A stretch of 64,000 nucleotides of DNA from NCBI RefSeq assembly GCF_003467445.1, contig NZ_QSGS01000008.1, positions 1-64,000 on the forward strand. The letters run 5' to 3'. Shown piece after piece: positions 1-9,452 of the stretch. The notes beneath the pieces are model-generated. The model did not search any database and was not told where the DNA came from. It was given only the letters and a program-made list of their open reading frames with translations. Numbering within the stretch: the stretch's first letter is position 1; every line of letters begins with the position of its first letter. A program made the position numbers and the translations under genes. Source of the DNA: Exiguobacterium sp. AM39-5BH (lineage in GTDB: Bacteria; Bacillota; Bacilli; Exiguobacteriales; Exiguobacteriaceae).

Positions 1-27
1 GAGGTTTTACCATTAAACTACACCCGC
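1..27 (-). tRNA. tRNA-Gly, partial (5' half, cut by window start)
   Basis: These bases are identical to the 5' portion (acceptor strand, D arm and start of the anticodon stem) of the complete tRNA-Gly that follows, read on the minus strand. The anticodon lies outside the window, so the isoacceptor cannot be proved. The copy lies 16 bases from the next tRNA, so this looks like a tandem tRNA-Gly pair. Confidence 0.8.
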
Positions 28-43
28 ATATGAAATGTTAAAT

Positions 44-117
44 TGGAGCGGGTGAAGAGAATCGAACTCTCGTCATCAGCTTGGAAGGCTGAGGTTTTAC
101 CATTAAACTACACCCGC
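44..117 (-). tRNA. tRNA-Gly (anticodon TCC)
   Basis: Read on the minus strand this is a complete 74-nt tRNA. The acceptor arms GCGGGTG and CACCCGC pair, the discriminator is T, and CCA is encoded (44-46). The anticodon stem encloses the loop CTTCCAA, which gives anticodon TCC and reads GGA and related glycine codons. The T loop has the usual TTCGATTC sequence. It is the second of two near-identical tandem tRNA-Gly genes. Confidence 0.95.
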
Positions 118-245
118 GAAACGCTTAACGTTACGGTAATATAATAGCACAGGATTTTATGTTTGCAAACCCTTTTTTGAAAAAACATTAGTTGTTACGT
201 TTATCTCGTCTTGCTAAGATAATAAGGGAGAGGAGTGGATGGGGC

Positions 246-605
246 ATGAGTGAGCGCAAATCCTATTTACAGATGATGAGTGAAGGATTTCGGATGATGA
301 AGCATGCCAAACAACTCAACCATGAGACGAAGCTTCGTCAGTGGATGTTCTCGATTCGTCATGAGTCGGACTGGCAAGTGATTCTTCATACGGAACGATT
401 GAAATGGATTGGCCCGATGACAAACCAGTTCATCATTGAACCGCTATCCGTTCAAATCGGTTCACTCCAACTCACGCGTCATCTCGAGACGAACGAAGTA
501 CGTTTGAAAATCGATGAAGAATGGGGAATTGAAAGTAAGGTCGTCTGTGACGATCAGGAGTGGGAACGATTCGTCACGTCGCTCATACAAATGAAGGGGG
601 AGTAG
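246..605 (+). CDS. Hypothetical protein, first gene of an Imm11-like cassette
   Basis: This encodes a 119-residue soluble protein with no signal peptide or membrane segment. The ATG at 246 is chosen because a GGGAGAGGAG Shine-Dalgarno sits about ten bases upstream; a longer frame from 192 has no such support. The N-terminus is basic and helical and the rest looks like mixed beta strands. I do not recognise a family. Its stop codon lies three bases before the GTG start of the next gene, so the two are probably translationally coupled. Its role can only be guessed from the neighbouring Imm11-like gene. Confidence 0.75.
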   Translation: MSERKSYLQMMSEGFRMMKHAKQLNHETKLRQWMFSIRHESDWQVILHTERLKWIGPMTNQFIIEPLSVQIGSLQLTRHLETNEVRLKIDEEWGIESKVVCDDQEWERFVTSLIQMKGE

Positions 606-607
606 TC

Positions 608-1162
608 GTGAGTGGAGAAAGGTTATATCGAATTGAAGCGGAAGCTCGGGGCAGTGCCTGGCGGGCCCGTGTATTGACCGGTATCCAACGATTCCGCTTT
701 TTTAAAGGGGAATTGCTCGCACCGACAGAACGTCCATATGTCGTCTTGAGCATCTCGCAAGACAAGCAGGACCTCCCCGATTTGATTGAGACGGATATGG
801 GTGTGCTGCTCATCCATGAGCGAATCGGTCCGATTTTTATGAACTTATGCCCATACGACATTCAACTCGTTCGAGTCGAGTTGCACACGAGTACCGGGAA
901 GACGGATCAATATTGTGCGCTCAACGTGTTGCGCCGCTTCGAGATTGAGCATCTTGAGGATTCGGGCGAATATCGACCGTTAGACCCGGACCGACTCTAT
1001 TTTTTATCACATCAAACCGTACGATTGAATTTATTCGGGCACATGATTGCCCAAGACCAAAACAGTCAACATCTTTACGTGACTGAGCGCCTCAAATATG
1101 CGCTCCAAGCAAAGATGGTGACGGGTCTAGCATTTAAGAAGACGAAGGAGCAAACAGCATGA
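608..1162 (+). CDS. Imm11-like (DUF1629-like) protein
   Basis: The likely start is the GTG at 608, preceded by AAGGGGGAG at about 594-602; a longer frame from an ATG at 560 overlaps the previous gene without its own ribosome site. The protein is about 184 residues. Its layout resembles the Imm11/DUF1629 family: a central segment with NLCPYDIQLVRVEL, then ALNVL, a late FLSHQTVRLNLFG segment and a C-terminal VTERLKYAL followed by TGLAFKK. Members of that family are immunity proteins of polymorphic toxins or orphans of them. No toxin gene is visible here. The assignment comes from motif memory, not a search, so it is tentative. It overlaps the next start by four bases. Confidence 0.65.
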   Translation: MSGERLYRIEAEARGSAWRARVLTGIQRFRFFKGELLAPTERPYVVLSISQDKQDLPDLIETDMGVLLIHERIGPIFMNLCPYDIQLVRVELHTSTGKTDQYCALNVLRRFEIEHLEDSGEYRPLDPDRLYFLSHQTVRLNLFGHMIAQDQNSQHLYVTERLKYALQAKMVTGLAFKKTKEQTA

Positions 1163-1572
1163 AGGAATACGAGATTGATGGTTGGATCCGTCTGTCCTAC
1201 CCGGAACACTTTGAATATAATGAAGAAGAAGACCATGTTAGTTTTTATTCAGTTGAGGCAGATGCCCAAGGAACGCTTCAGATGTCCATCTATGAAGCGG
1301 AGGAAGAACAAGCGCCGAGCGATGCGGCCCTCCAAGAGTTAAACACATTTTTAGGTGAGTTCCCGATCGACGTCAAAGTCGCGCCGAGCGTCACGACGGA
1401 GACAGGCGGCATGACGACGGCCTATGCGAGCGGAATCGAGGATGGGATGCATCTCGACGTCTGGTCACTTACAGACGGGAAACGACTCCTGTTTTTGACG
1501 TACGTCGCCGATGAAGTGACGAATGAGAAAGTAGAGATTGAAGCAATTGTTGACTCAATCGAATGGACATAA
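1159..1572 (+). CDS. Small acidic hypothetical protein, last gene of the cassette
   Basis: This 137-residue acidic protein has no signal peptide. Its start overlaps the previous stop in an ATGA arrangement, so the three genes from 246 form one operon. The pattern of a hydrophobic strand, an aromatic-rich segment near the N-terminus and a C-terminal IVDSIEW is reminiscent of MOG1/PsbP-like folds seen in DUF1795- and DUF3805-type proteins, which are often found beside toxin/immunity genes. This is a weak fold impression only. A bidirectional terminator follows directly. Confidence 0.7.
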   Translation: MKEYEIDGWIRLSYPEHFEYNEEEDHVSFYSVEADAQGTLQMSIYEAEEEQAPSDAALQELNTFLGEFPIDVKVAPSVTTETGGMTTAYASGIEDGMHLDVWSLTDGKRLLFLTYVADEVTNEKVEIEAIVDSIEWT

Positions 1573-1574
1573 CA

Positions 1575-1607
1575 AGAGACACGCGCCAATGTCGGCTGCG
1601 TGTCTCT
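1575..1607. terminator. Bidirectional rho-independent terminator
   Basis: Perfect ten-base arms AGAGACACGC and GCGTGTCTCT enclose a 13-base loop between the convergent cassette and the autolysin gene. Short T-rich tracts follow on each side. Confidence 0.75.
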
Positions 1608-1614
1608 TTGTGTC

Positions 1615-4545
1615 TTACTGGAATTTTGGAACGTCGAAGTAAAGCGTGTAAGATTCGAGCTGTTGGTACATGTCGTAGATGTTGGCGGTCTGTTTCGTCG
1701 CCCAAGCAATATCTGTGGCATATTGGTTTATGCCCGGTTTAATCGGATTGAATCGCATCTTATAGAGTGTGTTCTGCATCCGCTCCGGGTTGTTGATATA
1801 TTTTTCCCCGATGAACTTGGCACCGCCGATAATGGCGGCTTCCGGTGTGAACCACCCTTCCTTATAAGCGCGCTCGGCCCCTTTGACATGGGCGTTTCCG
1901 TCAATCGCACCGATCCCGTACATGTTGTAGACGGTTTTCGGTGTGACGGCCTTGCCGTCGACGCTCGAGACGATTGTCCCGGTAGCAAGAGCAGATGTTC
2001 CGTGGCCTGTCTCAAGCAGAGCATGTGACAACAGATAAATCTCGTTGACGTTGTGTGTACGTGACGCGTCGATGAACGCTTGACCGCGTCCGGCTAGAAT
2101 CCCTTTGCCGATGAGCGATTTGTTCAACACGGGTGCTGTCAAATCAGCACTCTTCGACAAGTCGAGGAACTGGAAATATTCCTGTGACGTCGTGGCGAAC
2201 GCAGACGGTGACACGTGACGTGTGATTTCTTCGTTTGTCGCCCGGCGCCAAGAGCGATCATACACACGAATATCATATCCACTCGGGCGATAATAAGTGA
2301 TTGTGTAGTACTGATCCGTTTCCCCGGTGATGGCGACTTCTTCACCCGGATTGATGACTCCAAATGAGTGGGAAGTCATCGAGGCGTCCTTCGAGACATT
2401 GGTGTTTCCAATGGCGTTAACGGCGTTAATATAACCGGTGTGTACGCCGTATTTTACTTTATACCACGTTGTTGAGCCGACTTTTTGGGTACCGAGGTAC
2501 TCAAGTTTGGTATTGGTTGATACGCTCGTCACGTTTGTAGACGTTGACGATGCGGTCAACTTCAAATATTGGAATCGAGTCGCGAACAGTTCGGTTGCTG
2601 AGACTTTTCCAGCCGGTGCGGTCGCGGTCGCCAAGACATATCCGGTGAGAGAACCATACTTCACTTTGTACCATGTTACGGTCCCGACCTGCTGAGCACC
2701 GAGATAAGCGAGTTTAGTATGGTTCGGTAACGTAGCTACAGTCGTGGCAGACGAAGATGCTGTCGACTTTAAATATTGAAGTTTCGTCGTGAACAGTTCG
2801 CCGGTCGAACTTTTTGTAATCAATGATTTATGCACGTAAGCGTTCGCATTCCGAAAAGCGTCCGACTGGGCGAACGCGTTGCGTTGCGTCGTCACCATCG
2901 ATGCGAGCGTATACGGGTAAACCGTCTCCGTGATGACCGTTTCTTTGCTGCCGGCTACAGGTGGCGTGTACGGTTTCGTATACAGAAGGGAGATGTACCC
3001 TTTCACGAGCGAACCGTTGACGAGATACGGGATGACGCCCCAGTCGCTACCGACGATCGGCTTCACTTTGACGACCGTCCCATTTGTTAAATGACCGATG
3101 ACAGTACCCTCTGATGGTTTGTTACGAACTCTTAACGTGTCATTGTTCGCGACAACGACTTCAACTTCACGTTCAGCTTCTAACTGTTCATCCGGAGCTG
3201 GCGGTTTGTCGGAGAAATAGGCGGCCGTCGCGTAGCCAGTGAGTGTGCCGTACTTGATTTTATACAACGAACTGGTCAATCCTGCCTCAGAAATTTGCTG
3301 AACTTTGGTTCCGGCCGGAATGACTGCGATTTTCGATTTTGGTGAAGCAGACTGATTGTATAGGACGACTGGTTGTGTCGCGTAATAATCAGTCACGACA
3401 ATCACCTCTGGTTGATTGACTGAAAAGTGGTGGGCGGCGGCATAGCCGGTTTTTCCGTCATAACGTACTTTGAACCAGGAGCTCGACAATCCACTCTGTG
3501 AAATCTGTTCAATTTTAGCACCGAACGGAATGGTATCAATTTTTGTAGCACCCGATGCCGATGAATCATACATCGCCACGTTCCGAATTGCAAAATAAGG
3601 CTTGATGACAATCACTTCCGGTTTCGTCTTCGAGAAATTTCGGGCGGCGGCATAGCCGGTCACACCATTGTAACGGACTTTAAACCAAGAGGAGCTCAAT
3701 CCAGGCATAGCGATTTGTTCGACTTGAGCACCTGATGGAATAGTCGCGATTTTGGTCGCACCCGAAGCAGAACTGTTATAAAGAGCGACGTTTGTGATTG
3801 AGAAATAAGGAGTCGTCGCTTCCGGTGTCAAAAGTGAGGTCGAGAAGTTACGCGCCGGGGCGTATCCCACTTTTGTCCCGTATTGGATTTTAAACCAAGA
3901 GCCGGTTGCCCCGAGTGAAGCGAGGTGCGTTACTTTGGCACCGGCTGGGATAGTCGCGAGTTTAGATGCGCCTGAACCGGTCGAATTGTACAACACGGCT
4001 GTCTTGATTGCATAGTATGGCGTCTCGACAGGGGCAGACGGAGTGAAGTAACGGGCGACGACGTAGCCAGTATACTTTCCATATGTCACTTTCATCCACG
4101 AACCGGTTGCGCCATGGGAAGAAATGTACGTGACAGTCGCACCTTTCGGGATAGTCGTCAAGACGGTGGCGGACGTCGACATCGATGAGCGTAAATTGAC
4201 GTTCGCATCAGCCTTGTAAGCAGACGTCGCTGTCGTCGAGGCGGTCGTCGCTGTTTTCGCGATGGTCGATTTTAACGTTAAATAAGTCGACGAAACATAA
4301 CGTTTTTCACCTTCGAATTCGATTTGCGCCCAGGTATTGTTCGTCGTATATACTTGAACGGTCTCGCCTTGGGTCAATTTTCCGACAATATCAGAAGAGG
4401 TCGATGTGGCGGAGCGAACGTTTAAAATTGATGTATTCACTGTTCCTTCGTATGTTGCTGCATATGAGTGAGCGGGGACGAGCGTACTCAATACCGTGCT
4501 AGAGATGAGGACGGCCGTGCTCAATCGTGTGATCGTTGGCTTCAA
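1615..4545 (-). CDS. Secreted N-acetylglucosaminidase autolysin with about ten SH3-like repeats
   Basis: The 976-residue protein starts at a TTG (4545) preceded by GAAAGGGGT. Residues 1-29 are a Sec signal peptide ending near SYA. At least ten bacterial SH3-like repeats follow, at roughly 33-93, 110-170, 177-237, 246-307, 316-377, 387-447, 460-523, 583-642, 652-710 and 717-765; the third to sixth are the most alike. The C-terminal 190 residues resemble the LytD/FlgJ glucosaminidase domain, with LLETGHG (candidate catalytic Glu845) and NMYGIGA near 874. It should cleave the glycan strands of peptidoglycan outside the cell, with the repeats binding the wall. It is monocistronic. The repeat number probably varies between strains. 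Confidence 0.9.
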   Translation of the reverse strand: MKPTITRLSTAVLISSTVLSTLVPAHSYAATYEGTVNTSILNVRSATSTSSDIVGKLTQGETVQVYTTNNTWAQIEFEGEKRYVSSTYLTLKSTIAKTATTASTTATSAYKADANVNLRSSMSTSATVLTTIPKGATVTYISSHGATGSWMKVTYGKYTGYVVARYFTPSAPVETPYYAIKTAVLYNSTGSGASKLATIPAGAKVTHLASLGATGSWFKIQYGTKVGYAPARNFSTSLLTPEATTPYFSITNVALYNSSASGATKIATIPSGAQVEQIAMPGLSSSWFKVRYNGVTGYAAARNFSKTKPEVIVIKPYFAIRNVAMYDSSASGATKIDTIPFGAKIEQISQSGLSSSWFKVRYDGKTGYAAAHHFSVNQPEVIVVTDYYATQPVVLYNQSASPKSKIAVIPAGTKVQQISEAGLTSSLYKIKYGTLTGYATAAYFSDKPPAPDEQLEAEREVEVVVANNDTLRVRNKPSEGTVIGHLTNGTVVKVKPIVGSDWGVIPYLVNGSLVKGYISLLYTKPYTPPVAGSKETVITETVYPYTLASMVTTQRNAFAQSDAFRNANAYVHKSLITKSSTGELFTTKLQYLKSTASSSATTVATLPNHTKLAYLGAQQVGTVTWYKVKYGSLTGYVLATATAPAGKVSATELFATRFQYLKLTASSTSTNVTSVSTNTKLEYLGTQKVGSTTWYKVKYGVHTGYINAVNAIGNTNVSKDASMTSHSFGVINPGEEVAITGETDQYYTITYYRPSGYDIRVYDRSWRRATNEEITRHVSPSAFATTSQEYFQFLDLSKSADLTAPVLNKSLIGKGILAGRGQAFIDASRTHNVNEIYLLSHALLETGHGTSALATGTIVSSVDGKAVTPKTVYNMYGIGAIDGNAHVKGAERAYKEGWFTPEAAIIGGAKFIGEKYINNPERMQNTLYKMRFNPIKPGINQYATDIAWATKQTANIYDMYQQLESYTLYFDVPKFQ

Positions 4546-4691
4546 TGTGTTACCCCTTTCGGTGAATACGAATCAAATATTTGTATTCATATAGTGTGCG
4601 GTCTAAGTATAGCGTACTTAAAAATTGGAAAGAAGAAGGTTCATTTAAAAAAAGGTAAATGAATTAGAATGATATTTCATTTAATTGGAAA

Positions 4692-4725
4692 TAAAAAGAA
4701 CTCCATTTCCTAGGAGGTTCTTTTT
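4692..4725. terminator. Terminator overlapping the 3' end of the hydrolase gene
   Basis: An A-rich left arm with AAAAAGAAC pairs with GTTCTTTTT on the right, giving a stem with T tracts on both strands. It overlaps the stop codon of the minus-strand hydrolase gene and ends the fhs-hydrolase transcript. The remaining bases from 4546 to 4691 are AT-rich and must hold the autolysin promoter, but I could not pick out one clear promoter. Confidence 0.65.
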
Positions 4726-5633
4726 GCAATTTGTACGGTTTGATGCATCCAGTCGCCAATGTCAGTCCATACGTCTTGTCGCTGTCGTTCGCGTAGGATT
4801 TCATGTCTTGCGTTGTCATAAGAGAGCGCAGTCAATTCGATGTCGGCGATTTGATGTTTGCGGATGATACCCGCGAGTCCTTCTCCGTCATGGATGACCG
4901 GATCATCCGCCCCGACAACGAACAAGATGGGTAACGTTTTTGGATGCTCGTGAATCCGGGCGATGGACGTCACTTCGAGCGAGGCGCGGGCGACTTCATG
5001 CAAGTAGCCGAGCGTCGGAATTCCGCCACAGTCGGGATCATTTACATAGGATGCCACTTCTTCTGGGACACTGGAAATCCAGTCGCTCTCGGTCGTGGTA
5101 GGTAAGAATTTTAAGTTGTATCTTCCGAACAGTAAGCGTTCGAAAAAGCGAGATTCGTATGTGCTTCCTTTGAGTTGAATCGCCAAATCGATTGCGAACA
5201 GGCCGATCCGTCCGGCGATACCGGAATGCGGGGGTGGAGAAACGGCGATGACGCCAGCCAAACGATGACCTAGCCGTTGACCGAGTCGACGAGCGAGCAA
5301 TGAGCCGAAACTGTGGCCCAAAACAATCGTTGGCAATTCATCTTGATAATGGTCAAGGAGCGAGATGGCGTCGTCGACCATTTGCTCAAACCCTTCATGG
5401 GGCGACAGGTGGGCGTAAGTAAACTGGGTCCGGGCCAAGGAGCCGGCGCCACGCAGGTCGCATAGGAACACATTGAAGCCAATTTCTGACAAATAATCAG
5501 CGAATTCGACATAACGTTGATGATGTTCGAGCATCCCGTGAAAGATGAAACAATTTCCAATCGGTTGTCTAGCCGTAATATGCAAAAGTTGCGTGCGATA
5601 TCCATCCGCATACGTATGTTCCGTGACGTCCAT
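4710..5633 (-). CDS. Alpha/beta hydrolase, lysophospholipase/monoacylglycerol lipase-like
   Basis: This 307-residue cytoplasmic protein has the serine hydrolase layout: an oxyanion-hole segment FHGMLEHHQR near 31-40, the nucleophile elbow GHSFG with Ser108, a late acid segment GADDP, and a C-terminal histidine in ARHEIL. This matches the Hydrolase_4 (lysophospholipase) family, which cleaves acylglycerols or lysophospholipids; the true substrate cannot be read. It starts at an ATG with CGGAGGG upstream, only 24 bases after fhs, so it is probably co-transcribed with that gene, though no functional link is obvious. Confidence 0.85.
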   Translation of the reverse strand: MDVTEHTYADGYRTQLLHITARQPIGNCFIFHGMLEHHQRYVEFADYLSEIGFNVFLCDLRGAGSLARTQFTYAHLSPHEGFEQMVDDAISLLDHYQDELPTIVLGHSFGSLLARRLGQRLGHRLAGVIAVSPPPHSGIAGRIGLFAIDLAIQLKGSTYESRFFERLLFGRYNLKFLPTTTESDWISSVPEEVASYVNDPDCGGIPTLGYLHEVARASLEVTSIARIHEHPKTLPILFVVGADDPVIHDGEGLAGIIRKHQIADIELTALSYDNARHEILRERQRQDVWTDIGDWMHQTVQIAKRTS

Positions 5634-5657
5634 CTCGATCCCTCCGTTATCTATCGT

Positions 5658-7343
5658 TTAGAATAAACCGATCGCTTTCCCGGTGTCGTCAATCCCCATA
5701 TTCAAGGCGGCCGGTTGTTTCGGCAGACCTGGCATCGTCAAGACGTTTCCGGTCAAGGCGACGAGGAAACCTGCACCGACCGATGGTTTCAACTCTCTTA
5801 CGGTCACAGTGAACCCGTGCTGGTAGCCGAGTTTCGTCGGGTCGTCTGACAGCGAGAAAGGCGTCTTCGCCATACAAATCGGCAAGTGTTGCCAGCCGTT
5901 CGTCTCGATTTGTGCCATCTGTTTTTTCGCGGTCGCGGTAAACGTGACATTGGCCGCCCCGTATACTTCACGGGCAATCGTCAAGATTTTCTGTTCGATC
6001 GAATCGGTCAACGCATAGAGCGGGGTGAGCGCACTCTCGTTCGCCTCGATTGTTTCGATGACGGCCTCGGCGAGGGCACGACCGCCTTGTCCTCCGTTCG
6101 ACCACACTTCACTGAGCGCCACTCGAATGTGGTTCGCTTCACACCAATCGAGGACGGCCGTCAACTCTTCGGCGGTATCCGAATTGAAGCGGTTGAGGGC
6201 GACGACGGTCGGCAAGCCGAGTTTCCCCATCGTCTCGACATGTTTGGCGAGCAGTTTTAACCCGTTGCCGATAGCTCCGATGTTCTCGACGTGGAGTTGG
6301 TCCTTGGCGACACCACCATGCATTTTCAAAGCGCGGACTGTCGCCACGAGGACGACGGCGTCCGGATTCAATTTTCCGATGCGTGACTTGATATGACAGA
6401 ATTTCTCGGCGCCGAGGTCGGCTCCGAATCCGGCTTCGGTGACGACGTATTCGCCAAGTTTGAGGGCGGTTTTCGTCGCAATCAACGAGTTGCAGCCGTG
6501 GGCGATATTGGCGAACGGACCACCGTGAACGAGGGCGGGTGTCTGTTCGAGTGTCTGCACCAAGTTCGGCTTGAATGCTTCTTTTAATAGCAGTGTCGCG
6601 GCACCGGCCGCACCGATTTGTTCGGCCGTGATCGGCTCATTATCCCGATCGTATGCGACAACGATTCGCTTGATGCGTGTCTCGAGGTCGGTCAATGAAT
6701 CAGCGAGACAGAGAATCGCCATGATTTCTGACGCGACCGTGATATCGAAGCCGTCTTCACGGGGCACGCCATGAGCACTGCCGCCAAGTCCGACCGTCAC
6801 ATGACGAAGCGCCCGGTCATTCAAGTCAAGAACCCGTTTCCAGACGATTTTCCGAACATCGATGCCAAGGTCGTTCCCTTGATGGAGGTGATTATCGAGC
6901 ATAGCACTAATCGTATTGTGGGCAGAGGTGATGGCATGCATGTCGCCTGTGAAGTGGAGGTTGATATCTTCCATCGGCAACACTTGACTGAATCCTCCGC
7001 CGGCGGCACCGCCTTTCAAGCCCATCGTCGGACCGAGCGACGGTTCGCGCAGGCAGACGATCGCTCGTTTATCGAGTTGATTGAGCGCTTGGCCAAGGCC
7101 GACGGTCACGGTCGACTTTCCTTCACCGGCCGGAGTCGGATTAATCGCCGTAACGAGAATGAGTTTCCCGTCTTCGCGCGTCGCCATCCGGTCGATGACA
7201 TCGAAGGATAACTTGGCTTTATATTTCCCGTATAGATCGAGGTCATCTTCTTGTAAACCGAGCTTTTCCGCAATCTGTTTGACGGGCAGCATCTCGGCTT
7301 GTTGGGCAATCGTTAGGTCGGATAACGGTTTAATCGTCGTCAT
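5658..7343 (-). CDS. fhs: Formate--tetrahydrofolate ligase
   Basis: The 561-residue protein has the family's usual length and is recognisable throughout. It joins formate to tetrahydrofolate using ATP, giving 10-formyl-THF for purine and formyl-methionine synthesis. The ATP-binding loop TPAGEGKST is at 70-78, and the segments [20 protein letters not shown] and [14 protein letters not shown] are diagnostic. The ATG at 7343 has GGAGGG upstream. It is the first gene of a two-gene unit with the hydrolase. Its product formate pool connects to pyruvate formate-lyase, also in this window. Confidence 0.97.
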   Translation of the reverse strand: MTTIKPLSDLTIAQQAEMLPVKQIAEKLGLQEDDLDLYGKYKAKLSFDVIDRMATREDGKLILVTAINPTPAGEGKSTVTVGLGQALNQLDKRAIVCLREPSLGPTMGLKGGAAGGGFSQVLPMEDINLHFTGDMHAITSAHNTISAMLDNHLHQGNDLGIDVRKIVWKRVLDLNDRALRHVTVGLGGSAHGVPREDGFDITVASEIMAILCLADSLTDLETRIKRIVVAYDRDNEPITAEQIGAAGAATLLLKEAFKPNLVQTLEQTPALVHGGPFANIAHGCNSLIATKTALKLGEYVVTEAGFGADLGAEKFCHIKSRIGKLNPDAVVLVATVRALKMHGGVAKDQLHVENIGAIGNGLKLLAKHVETMGKLGLPTVVALNRFNSDTAEELTAVLDWCEANHIRVALSEVWSNGGQGGRALAEAVIETIEANESALTPLYALTDSIEQKILTIAREVYGAANVTFTATAKKQMAQIETNGWQHLPICMAKTPFSLSDDPTKLGYQHGFTVTVRELKPSVGAGFLVALTGNVLTMPGLPKQPAALNMGIDDTGKAIGLF

Positions 7344-7585
7344 GTATAAAATCCCTCCACTTTCGAACGTTGTAATCAGTTTAGTTCATTTCATTCGTGA
7401 ATCGACGTAGAATCAAAGTTTAATTCTTCATTCATGAAGACTCGTTCGTGTTGTCATTGAGTTTATCATAACGCATCGTCTCTTATAATTCACCCATTGA
7501 GTGCAATATATTCCACCCTTTCCGTCAAATGTATCCGTTTTCATTTTTGTCGCAGGAAGGTAAGTTGATAGTGGAGGCGATGAAT
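7344..7585. other. Divergent intergenic region between fhs and the sugar permease genes
   Basis: These 242 bases hold both promoters. A small hairpin around CTTCATTCATGAAG lies near 7428-7441 on the fhs side. On the transporter side, 7501-7530 carries an element that recurs before the sugar-binding protein gene, and 7529-7544 is a weak cre-like sequence (14 of 16 consensus positions). No further gene is visible. Confidence 0.6.
7501..7530 (+). promoter_or_regulatory. 30-bp element shared with 10850-10879 (copy 1)
   Basis: The conserved parts are GTGCAA, then TTCCACCCT, then CGTCAA, at identical spacing in both copies; 24 of 30 bases match. It lies 56 bases before the first permease start. 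The shared position before two parts of the same transporter suggests a binding site for a dedicated regulator. Confidence 0.6.
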
Positions 7586-8491
7586 ATGACAGAAACATCA
7601 AAACAGCTGAAGCGAAGACGAAATTGGAAAAAACCGGCGAGCTTTATCGCATTCGTCGGGCCGGCCTTTTTAGCGTTTGTGGCGATTGTGCTTATTCCGT
7701 TTTTCAACGGAATTTATTACAGTTTCACGGATTGGAACGGTGTGACGGGTCAGTTGAACGTGGTCGGTTGGGACAACTATCAGCGAATTTTATTCGAGGA
7801 TGAACAGTTCCGTGCCTCGTTCTGGATCACGACGAAATACACGATTGTAGCCGTTGTTTTGACGAATATCGTCGGTTTCTTGCTAGCCTTACTGTTGACG
7901 ATGAACATTAAGACGCGCAATATCCTGCGCACCGTCTTTTTCATGCCAAACTTGATTGGCGGGCTCATTCTCGGATTCATTTGGCAGTTTATCTATGTGA
8001 AGGGCTTTGAATCAATTGGGGCACTGACCGGGTGGAGTCTGTTTGAACTGCCGTGGCTCGGTGACGCCCAGACAGCTTTTTGGGGAATCGTCATCGTCGC
8101 CATCTGGCAAGGTGGGGGATACGTCATGGTCATCTACATCGCTGCGCTTCAAAACGTGCCGACAGATTTGCTGGAGGCGGCCAAAATTGATGGAGCGAAC
8201 CGGTTGAAGATGTTGCGTCACATCACGTTACCGATGATCATGCCGTCGATCACCATCTGTCTGTTTTTGACGATTTCCTGGTCGTTCAAAGTGTTCGACA
8301 CGAACTTGTCGCTTACGAACGGAGGACCATTCAAATCGACAGAGATGCTCGCCTTGAACATTTATACAGAATCATTCGTGAATAATAATTACGGGCTCGG
8401 CTCGGCGAAAGCGGTCATTTTCTTCCTTGTCGTCGCGGCGATTACCGTCACTCAAGTCTACTTGACGAAAAAGCGGGAGGTGGAGGCATGA
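7586..8491 (+). CDS. Carbohydrate ABC transporter permease, MsmF-like (CUT1 family)
   Basis: The start at 7586 is taken because GGAGG at 7573-7577 is eight bases upstream; an ATG at 7580 and a longer frame from 7529 are less well placed. The 301-residue protein has about six membrane helices and the EAA loop that contacts the ATPase (EAAKIDGANRLKMLR followed by ITLP). This is the first of two permease subunits of a CUT1 sugar importer. No ATPase is encoded nearby, as is common in Firmicutes, where one MsmX-like ATPase serves many importers. It overlaps the next gene by four bases. The substrate is unknown. Confidence 0.9.
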   Translation: MTETSKQLKRRRNWKKPASFIAFVGPAFLAFVAIVLIPFFNGIYYSFTDWNGVTGQLNVVGWDNYQRILFEDEQFRASFWITTKYTIVAVVLTNIVGFLLALLLTMNIKTRNILRTVFFMPNLIGGLILGFIWQFIYVKGFESIGALTGWSLFELPWLGDAQTAFWGIVIVAIWQGGGYVMVIYIAALQNVPTDLLEAAKIDGANRLKMLRHITLPMIMPSITICLFLTISWSFKVFDTNLSLTNGGPFKSTEMLALNIYTESFVNNNYGLGSAKAVIFFLVVAAITVTQVYLTKKREVEA

Positions 8492-9393
8492 CGACGGAAA
8501 AAATTGAACGCATCGAAGCGAAGGTTGATTCATCCCCACAGCGATTGCTACCGCAAAAACCGCTACGGGCGGGTGGATATACGGCTGGTCTCGGTCTCGT
8601 CGAACTAGTGGCGATTTTACTCGGACTGTTATATCTTGTCCCGTTCTATTACGTTATCGTCAATTCGTTCAAATCGATTGCCGAGATTTATACGAACACG
8701 TCCGCCTTGCCGAACGTTTGGCTCGCGTCAAACTATACAGATGCGTGGGAAGCGATGAACTATGGACGCGTCTTCTTGAACTCGCTTCTCATCACGGCCG
8801 GGGCGAACCTTCTCATCGTCCTATTCACTTCGATGGCGGCATGGAAGCTCGTCCGGACAAAACATTGGATCTCGACCGTCATCTTCTTCTTGTTCGTCGC
8901 GGCGATGGTCATCCCGTTCCAATCCATCATGATTCCGCTCGTGAAAGTCTCGAGTCTGCTCGGTCTATTGAACAGTCATTGGGGACTGATGGTCATGTAT
9001 CTCGGCTTTGGCTCAGGAATTTCCGTCTTCCTCTATCACGGTTTTATGAAGTCAATTCCGGAAGAGATTGAAGAAGCGGCCATCATCGACGGTTGTTCGA
9101 CGTGGGGCGTATTTTGGCGGATTGTCTTCCCACTCCTCAAACCGATCACGGTGACGATCGTCATCTTGAACAGTCTTTGGATTTGGAACGACTTTCTCTT
9201 ACCTTCACTTGTCCTCCGAGACATCGAGCTGCGGACGATTCCGCTCGCGACGTTCTATTTCTTCGGACAATATACAAAACAATGGGATTTGGCACTTGCT
9301 GGTTTAGTCCTTGGGATCGTTCCGCTCCTCGTCTTTTTCTTCGGTATGCAAAAGCATATTATCAAAGGAATTACGAGCGGCTCGATCAAATAA
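8488..9393 (+). CDS. Carbohydrate ABC transporter permease, MsmG-like
   Basis: This 301-residue protein is the second permease subunit. After a cytoplasmic N-terminus of about 40 residues come six membrane helices and an EAA loop (EEAAIIDGCS followed by IVFPLLKP), plus the family's C-terminal GITSGSIK. It starts inside the end of the first permease gene (ATGA overlap), so the two are coupled. A terminator follows, which means the binding-protein gene 1.6 kb downstream must have its own promoter. Confidence 0.92.
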   Translation: MTTEKIERIEAKVDSSPQRLLPQKPLRAGGYTAGLGLVELVAILLGLLYLVPFYYVIVNSFKSIAEIYTNTSALPNVWLASNYTDAWEAMNYGRVFLNSLLITAGANLLIVLFTSMAAWKLVRTKHWISTVIFFLFVAAMVIPFQSIMIPLVKVSSLLGLLNSHWGLMVMYLGFGSGISVFLYHGFMKSIPEEIEEAAIIDGCSTWGVFWRIVFPLLKPITVTIVILNSLWIWNDFLLPSLVLRDIELRTIPLATFYFFGQYTKQWDLALAGLVLGIVPLLVFFFGMQKHIIKGITSGSIK

Positions 9394-9408
9394 CCCTGCC
9401 CAAGGGAT

Positions 9409-9442
9409 CTCCTCCGTCCGCTACACGGGGGAGAATTTTTTT
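9409..9442 (+). terminator. Rho-independent terminator after the permease genes
   Basis: CTCCTCCGT pairs with ACGGGGGAG across a seven-base loop and is followed by AATTTTTTT. It ends the permease transcript before the asnA promoter. Confidence 0.8.
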
Positions 9443-9452
9443 AAAAAAGTGG

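Noticed and set aside
7366..7378. PurR-box-like sequence (CTTTCGAACGTT region) upstream of fhs
   Set aside because: About 10 of 13 positions fit, but no partner box with the usual spacing and orientation was found.
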